Origin: an uncultured Oscillospiraceae bacterium
GTDB lineage: Bacteria > Bacillota > Clostridia > UBA1212 > UBA1255
Assembly: GCA_902462635.1 (NCBI GenBank)
Contig: CABQCN010000027.1
Coordinates: 1-9,385, forward strand
Direction: 5' to 3'
Length of the DNA stretch: 9,385 nt
A program made the position numbers and the translations under genes. The notes under the pieces were generated by a model. That model made no database searches and was not told the origin of the DNA. It saw nothing but the letters and a program-made list of their open reading frames with translations. Below are positions 5,805 to 9,385 of the stretch, in pieces (positions within the stretch are counted from its first letter, which is position 1; every line of letters starts with the position of its first letter).

Positions 5805-6656
5805 ATGTTAAATGAAACCTGGAAGAAATTGCAAAACGGAAGCGACATCAGAGGGGTCGCGCTGGAAGGAATCGAGGGACAGTCTGTCAATCTTACGCCC
5901 GAAATCGTGCAACAGATCGCCTGCTCGTTCGCCGCTTGGCTGGCGGCAAAAACCGATAGGCTGCTTTCAGAGCTTACGGTTGCGGTGGGAAACGATTCGC
6001 GCCTTTCTGCCGAAGCGCTCAGCAGCGCCGTAACGCAGGGGCTTTCCATGCTTGGCGTGACGGTCGTGAATTGCGGACTCTGTTCCACGCCGGCGATGTT
6101 TATGACCACCGTGATGGAGGGCTACAAATACGACGGATCCATCATGTTGACCGCGAGCCACCTGCCCTATAACCGAAACGGACTGAAGTTTTTCACGAAA
6201 GACGGCGGACTCGAGAAAGGCGATATTACGGAAATTCTGGAACTTTCGCAGGAGAAGATCTATACGAGGGCCGGCAGACCGGGTGAAATCCGGACGCTCG
6301 ATTTCATACAGGTATATGCCGCCGACATCGTACGCAAAATTCGGAGTAAAACGGGAGAAGAGCGGCCGCTGGAAGGTTTCCGGATCATTGTCGACGCCGG
6401 CAACGGGGCGGGCGGGTTTTATGCGGATCAGGTATTGAAGCCGCCTGTACGGAAGGAAGCCAGTTTCTGGAGCCGGACGGCAGTTTCCCGAACCATATCC
6501 CGAATCCGGAGGATAAAGCGGCAATGGCCTCTATCCGGAAAGCGGTTCTGGAACAGAACGCAGATTTCGGGATCATATTCGATACGGATGTCGACCGGGC
6601 AGGCGCCGTGGATCGGACCGGCAGGGAGATCAACCGTAACAGAATTATCGCGCTGA
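5805..6656 (+). CDS. Phosphoglucomutase/phosphomannomutase, 5' part (frameshifted)
   Basis: N-terminal part of an alpha-D-phosphohexomutase, which moves phosphate between C1 and C6 of glucose or mannose phosphates. About 213 codons read as true protein, starting with an NGSDIRG segment. The phosphorylated Ser118 lies in TASHLPYNRNG (family form TASHNP), and a domain-2 start VDAGNGAGGFYADQVLKP follows. After base 6443 this frame turns into Arg/Trp-rich nonsense and stops at 6656, while homologous sequence continues in the -1 frame. AGGAGA (5791-5796) precedes the ATG by eight bases, and the hydrolase gene is directly upstream in the same transcript. The fragment lacks the metal and sugar loops and would be inactive alone. 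Whether the break is a real mutation or a sequence error cannot be told here. Confidence 0.88.
   Translation: MLNETWKKLQNGSDIRGVALEGIEGQSVNLTPEIVQQIACSFAAWLAAKTDRLLSELTVAVGNDSRLSAEALSSAVTQGLSMLGVTVVNCGLCSTPAMFMTTVMEGYKYDGSIMLTASHLPYNRNGLKFFTKDGGLEKGDITEILELSQEKIYTRAGRPGEIRTLDFIQVYAADIVRKIRSKTGEERPLEGFRIIVDAGNGAGGFYADQVLKPPVRKEASFWSRTAVSRTISRIRRIKRQWPLSGKRFWNRTQISGSYSIRMSTGQAPWIGPAGRSTVTELSR
6438..6460 (+). other. Frameshift point within the phosphohexomutase gene
   Basis: The 5' frame reads V-L-K-P up to 6443. Family-like sequence then resumes one frame back as A-C-T-E-G-S-Q-F-L-E-P-D-G from 6443. Joined with a -1 shift the protein would be 500 residues, the usual family size. From memory the family reads KPLGA at this place, so a loss of seven bases (two residues plus one base) fits better than a single lost base. 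No X-XXY-YYZ slippery heptamer is present, which makes programmed frameshifting unlikely. Confidence 0.8.
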
Positions 6657-7306
6657 TTGCGGCAATCGCGATCGAGGAGCATCCGGGCGCAACGATCGTT
6701 ACGGACTCCATTACGTCGAGCGGTCTGAAAAAATTTATCGAGACGCAGCCCGGCGGCGTGCATTACAGATTTAAAAGAGGCTACAAAAACGTGATTAATG
6801 AAGCAATCCGGCTGAACCGCGAGGGGACGTTCACGCCTGTTGCGATCGAAACGTCCGGCCACGGCGCGCTGAAAGAAAATTATTTTCTGGATGACGGGGC
6901 GTACCTGATTGCAAAAATACTGATTAAAATGGCGCAGCTCAAGAAGGAGGGCAGAACCATAGATTCCCTGATTGAGAAACTGGAAGAGCCGGCGGAAGCA
7001 AAGGAATTTCGTATGGGAATTTCCTGCGCGGATTTTAAAACATACGGAAACAGCGTGATTGAAAAACTCGGCGACTTTTCCCAAAAACAGCAGGGGTGGA
7101 GCGTGGAACCGAATAATTATGAAGGAATTCGGGTGACCTGCGGCAAAGAATCCGGCGATGGATGGTTCCTGCTGCGTCTCTCTCTGCACGATCCGCTCAT
7201 GCCGCTCAACGTGGAATCCAATACTGTGGGCGGCGTAGAGGTCATAACGGGGATTCTGCGGGGGTTTTTCCGGGAATTCGCCCAGCTTGACGCCTCCTCC
7301 CTGTAA
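6524..7306 (+). CDS. Phosphoglucomutase/phosphomannomutase, 3' part (frameshifted)
   Basis: C-terminal part of the same mutase. The in-frame homology starts at about 6443 (EGSQFLEPDGSFPNHIPNPED), upstream of the ATG at 6524. That ATG has no convincing ribosome binding site and is probably just internal Met. Visible motifs are the magnesium loop DTDVDRAG (from 6581), the sugar-specificity loop ETSGHG (from 6848) followed by NYFLDDGAY, and the domain-4 phosphate-binding segment RVTCGKESGDGWFLLRLS. All the catalytic loops are intact, and the sequence shows no other stop or shift, so the break is recent or artefactual. The ETSGHG loop suits gluco/manno substrates, but I cannot choose between them. 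Confidence 0.87.
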   Translation: MASIRKAVLEQNADFGIIFDTDVDRAGAVDRTGREINRNRIIALIAAIAIEEHPGATIVTDSITSSGLKKFIETQPGGVHYRFKRGYKNVINEAIRLNREGTFTPVAIETSGHGALKENYFLDDGAYLIAKILIKMAQLKKEGRTIDSLIEKLEEPAEAKEFRMGISCADFKTYGNSVIEKLGDFSQKQQGWSVEPNNYEGIRVTCGKESGDGWFLLRLSLHDPLMPLNVESNTVGGVEVITGILRGFFREFAQLDASSL

Positions 7307-7340
7307 AATTTCCCGCGCCGGGACATCGGAAGCATTTTGT

Positions 7341-7369
7341 TTGACAAAGTCATATATTTATAATATATT
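7341..7369 (+). promoter_or_regulatory. Sigma-A-type promoter of the DUF402-prs-gnd block
   Basis: A perfect TTGACA (7341-7346), a 17-base spacer and TATATT (7364-7369). A TATAAT at 7359-7364 is only 12 bases from the -35 box and is a poorer partner. Transcription would start near 7376, leaving a short leader before AGGTGA (7391-7396). Confidence 0.72.
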
Positions 7370-7402
7370 ATCACTAATATAAGAATTGTCAGGTGACGTG
7401 AT

Positions 7403-7912
7403 ATGGAGTATACGTTTATCAGAAAACGGTTTATTCCCGACGAGGAAGTAGACATATCAGGAGACGAAGTGCTGTATGACGACGGAAATCTGATTGTGAC
7501 GCGCTGGCTTCCGATCAAAGCGCGGAATGATATCGGATGGGGATTTTCCTATATATACATTCCGGAGCATTATAAGATCAGCGCGTTCTTCGACCGCGGC
7601 GGAAAATTCAAATACTGGTATTGCGACGTAATCAAAACGGAATATGAGAAAGAACAGAATAAATATGTGTTTATTGACCTCCTCATCGACGTTATCATCG
7701 AACCCGGCGGGACCTGCCGGGTGCTGGATGAAGACGAGTTGCAGGAGGCCTTTTTGCGCGGGCTGATCAGCAGCGAAGACGTCGGGATCGCACGGAGCAC
7801 GCGCGACAAAATTTTACGGATGTGCGAAAAGTCGGAGACGGCGCCGCGCTTCCCAGGCGCGCCTGGGATCGGCGAAATATTGCCGCCCGGAGGGTTTACG
7901 AAACTGGCATGA
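7403..7912 (+). CDS. DUF402 protein, nucleoside tri-/diphosphatase-like
   Basis: A 169-residue cytoplasmic protein of the DUF402 family. Characterised relatives include the staphylococcal nucleoside tri-/diphosphatase NtdP and FomD, metal-dependent phosphohydrolases acting on nucleotide phosphates. The core pattern is present: YWYCDVI (71-77), FIDLLIDVII (90-99) and VLDEDEL (107-113). These supply conserved acidic residues (Asp75, Asp92, Asp96, Asp109, Asp111) suited to metal binding. The C-terminus (about 147-169) is Pro/Gly-rich, and part of it is encoded by a perfect DNA palindrome. AGGTGA lies six bases before the ATG. The PRPP synthetase gene starts 50 bases downstream with no terminator between, so nucleotide metabolism is a fitting context. 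The exact substrate is unknown. Confidence 0.85.
   Translation: MEYTFIRKRFIPDEEVDISGDEVLYDDGNLIVTRWLPIKARNDIGWGFSYIYIPEHYKISAFFDRGGKFKYWYCDVIKTEYEKEQNKYVFIDLLIDVIIEPGGTCRVLDEDELQEAFLRGLISSEDVGIARSTRDKILRMCEKSETAPRFPGAPGIGEILPPGGFTKLA
7851..7868. repeat. 18-base perfect palindrome in the DUF402 gene
   Basis: TCCCAGGCGCGCCTGGGA is fully self-complementary and unusually GC-rich for this gene. It encodes part of the RFPGAPG segment. No T-run follows, so it is not a terminator. It could form an mRNA hairpin with a very tight loop, be a protein-binding site, or arise by chance. Confidence 0.7.
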
Positions 7913-7962
7913 TGTGATAAACTAAAAATGAAAAATACATCATATCGGAGGTAAACTATATT

Positions 7963-9126
7963 ATGAGTCCGGAAAGAGCACCGTTTTCTACGCTTTCGTT
8001 CCCGGTCGGATCGCTTGGGATCATAGCAATGGACAGCTGCAGGGAATTGGGAGAGCATGTTGACAGGTGGCTGATTTCAGAACGTCAACAGGAAATGCGG
8101 GGGGCGGAGGCGCCCACTTCTTTTTTGATCAAATCAAGATGCCCGCGGTTCAGCAACGGGGAGTCCAAGGCGATCATCGACGAATCGGTACGGGGAAAAG
8201 ACTTATATATTTTAGTAGATGTCGGAAATTACAGCTGCAAGTATAACTTTATGGGCGTGGAAAACCATATGTCGCCGGACGACCATTATGCGGACCTCAA
8301 GCGGGTAATTTCGGCAATCGCCGGAAAGGCGAAACGCATCAATGTGATCATGCCGTTTTTATATGGCGGCAGACAGCATAAACGATCCGTAAGGGAATCG
8401 CTGGATTGCGCGGCGGCGCTCCATGAACTCGCGGCGCTCGGCGTCCAGAATATTATTACCTTTGATGCGCACGACGCGCGTGTTGCAAACGCAATTCCGC
8501 AGATCGGCTTTGAAGATGTACATGCTTACTACCAATTCATTAAAGCGATGCTCCATGAAATCCCGGATCTTGAGATCGATAAGGATCATATGATGATGGT
8601 GAGTCCTGACGAAGGCGGCATTCACCGCAATCTTTATTATTCGACGCTGTTTGGCATCAATCTCGGTATTTTTCTGAAACGCCGCGACTATAGCACGATC
8701 GTGAACGGCCGTAATCCGATCGTGGCGCACGAATTCATCGGCGACGATGTAGAAGGAAAAGATATTCTGGTGCTCGACGATATGCTTTCTTCCGGGGATT
8801 CGATGCTCGATATCGCCACGGAGCTGAAACGCCGGAAGGCGCGCCGGATCTTTGCGGCGGTTACATATGCGTTGTTTACCGATGGTATCGGCGAGTTCCA
8901 GAAATGTTACGAACAGGGGATTATTGATAAAATATTTGCCACAAACCTTACCTACAGGCGGCCGGAACTTGCGGAAGCGCCTTGGTTCGTGGAAGTGGAC
9001 ATGTCCAAATATATTGCAAAGCTCATTGACGCGCTCAATTATGACGAATCGCTCGGCGTTCTCGTCAATCCTGCGCAGCGGATCATGAACTTGATCTACA
9101 GGCGCAACTGCGGCGAAAGAATTTAA
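7963..9126 (+). CDS. prs: Ribose-phosphate pyrophosphokinase (PRPP synthetase), long clostridial form
   Basis: A 387-residue enzyme that makes PRPP from ribose 5-phosphate and ATP for purine, pyrimidine, His, Trp and NAD synthesis. It is about 70 residues longer than the classical ~315-residue enzyme and matches the longer variant I know from Clostridia. Motifs are MPFLYGGRQHKR (130-141, corresponding to the ATP-binding RQD/RK region), FDAHD (168-172, replacing the usual DLH) and the PRPP loop DILVLDDMLSSGDSM (267-281). The loop keeps the two Asp residues but has SSGDS where classical enzymes have T-x-GT. GGAGGT (7947-7952) lies ten bases before the ATG. No own promoter was found, so it is probably transcribed with DUF402. 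gnd follows by 24 bases. Confidence 0.9.
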   Translation: MSPERAPFSTLSFPVGSLGIIAMDSCRELGEHVDRWLISERQQEMRGAEAPTSFLIKSRCPRFSNGESKAIIDESVRGKDLYILVDVGNYSCKYNFMGVENHMSPDDHYADLKRVISAIAGKAKRINVIMPFLYGGRQHKRSVRESLDCAAALHELAALGVQNIITFDAHDARVANAIPQIGFEDVHAYYQFIKAMLHEIPDLEIDKDHMMMVSPDEGGIHRNLYYSTLFGINLGIFLKRRDYSTIVNGRNPIVAHEFIGDDVEGKDILVLDDMLSSGDSMLDIATELKRRKARRIFAAVTYALFTDGIGEFQKCYEQGIIDKIFATNLTYRRPELAEAPWFVEVDMSKYIAKLIDALNYDESLGVLVNPAQRIMNLIYRRNCGERI

Positions 9127-9150
9127 CGGACCACATGGGGGATTAGTATA

Positions 9151-9385
9151 ATGCAAGCGGACATCGGATTAATCGGCCTTGCCGTAATGGGCGAGAATCT
9201 TGTCATGAATATGGAAAGCAAGGGGTTTACCGTTGCCGTCTATAACCGCACTGCGGAAAAGGTGCGGAAATTTACGGCGGGGCGCGCGGCAGGAAAGAAT
9301 ATCCTCGGCGCGTATTCTCCGGAAGAACTCGTTTCCTTGCTGAAAAAGCCGCGTAAAATCATGTTTATGGTGAAAGCGGGAGAAG
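9151..9385 (+). CDS. gnd: 6-phosphogluconate dehydrogenase, N-terminal part (partial)
   Basis: The first 78 codons of the oxidative pentose-phosphate enzyme that converts 6-phosphogluconate to ribulose 5-phosphate with reduction of NAD(P)+. The Rossmann start IGLIGLAVMGENLVMNM, the following VYNRT (the strand end that helps set cofactor choice) and the MVKAGE segment are diagnostic. The gene continues beyond the window. GGGGGA (9137-9142) precedes the ATG by eight bases. It follows prs closely in the same direction. Their substrates are connected, because ribulose 5-phosphate is isomerised to the ribose 5-phosphate used by PRPP synthetase. Confidence 0.95.
   Translation, partial: MQADIGLIGLAVMGENLVMNMESKGFTVAVYNRTAEKVRKFTAGRAAGKNILGAYSPEELVSLLKKPRKIMFMVKAGE

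Noticed and set aside
6428..7189. 253-codon open frame on the minus strand
   Set aside because: It is antisense to the phosphohexomutase, whose catalytic motifs are clear on the + strand. The minus-strand product shows no domain and no convincing start site.
7311..7323. TCCCG-CGC-CGGGA hairpin after the mutase stop as a terminator
   Set aside because: The stem is only five pairs with a three-base loop, and no T-run follows directly. Termination there is not supported.
7909..7943. ATGATGT/ACATCAT inverted repeat before prs
   Set aside because: Seven-base arms with a 21-base A-rich loop overlapping a stop codon; weak and compatible with chance.
8359..9156. 265-codon open frame on the minus strand
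   Set aside because: It lies opposite prs and mirrors its codon pattern; the product has no recognisable features.

Overview
The window looks like chromosome from a mid-GC Gram-positive anaerobe of the Clostridia. The reasons are strong AGGAGG-type ribosome binding sites, TTGACA/TATAAT-type promoters, a DarA/PstA-type c-di-AMP receptor, surface proteins with signal peptides and LPXTG-like tails, and an enlarged clostridial form of PRPP synthetase. I cannot name the genus. Every gene I accept is on the + strand. No tRNA, rRNA, CRISPR array, insertion sequence or phage gene was seen, and no stretch over 300 bases lacks a gene.

Layout. (1) Bases 1-1186: the end of an ABC exporter ATPase, a DUF1854 protein and the c-di-AMP receptor, closely packed and probably one transcript. 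(2) Bases 1187-3972: three consecutive small secreted proteins. Each has its own promoter, a signal peptide, a different extracellular beta-rich domain, a low-complexity linker and a nearly identical C-terminal PKTGDV sorting-type tail. A terminator follows the first and another the third. A 37-codon CxxC mini-ORF lies between the second and third. (3) Bases 4000-7306: a cytoplasmic family 2 glycoside hydrolase and, 23 bases on, a phosphohexomutase gene split by a frameshift. (4) Bases 7341-9385: a promoter, a DUF402 nucleotide-phosphatase-like gene, ribose-phosphate pyrophosphokinase and the start of 6-phosphogluconate dehydrogenase.

How the parts may fit together (inference). The hydrolase and mutase suit use of imported oligosaccharides followed by sugar-phosphate interconversion. 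Gnd makes ribulose 5-phosphate, whose isomer ribose 5-phosphate feeds PRPP synthetase, so the last block is a coherent pentose-phosphate/nucleotide module. The most unusual part is the surface-protein trio: one export-and-anchor chassis carrying three unrelated heads, each separately promoted. No sortase gene is in the window. The mutase frameshift is the clearest sequence anomaly.
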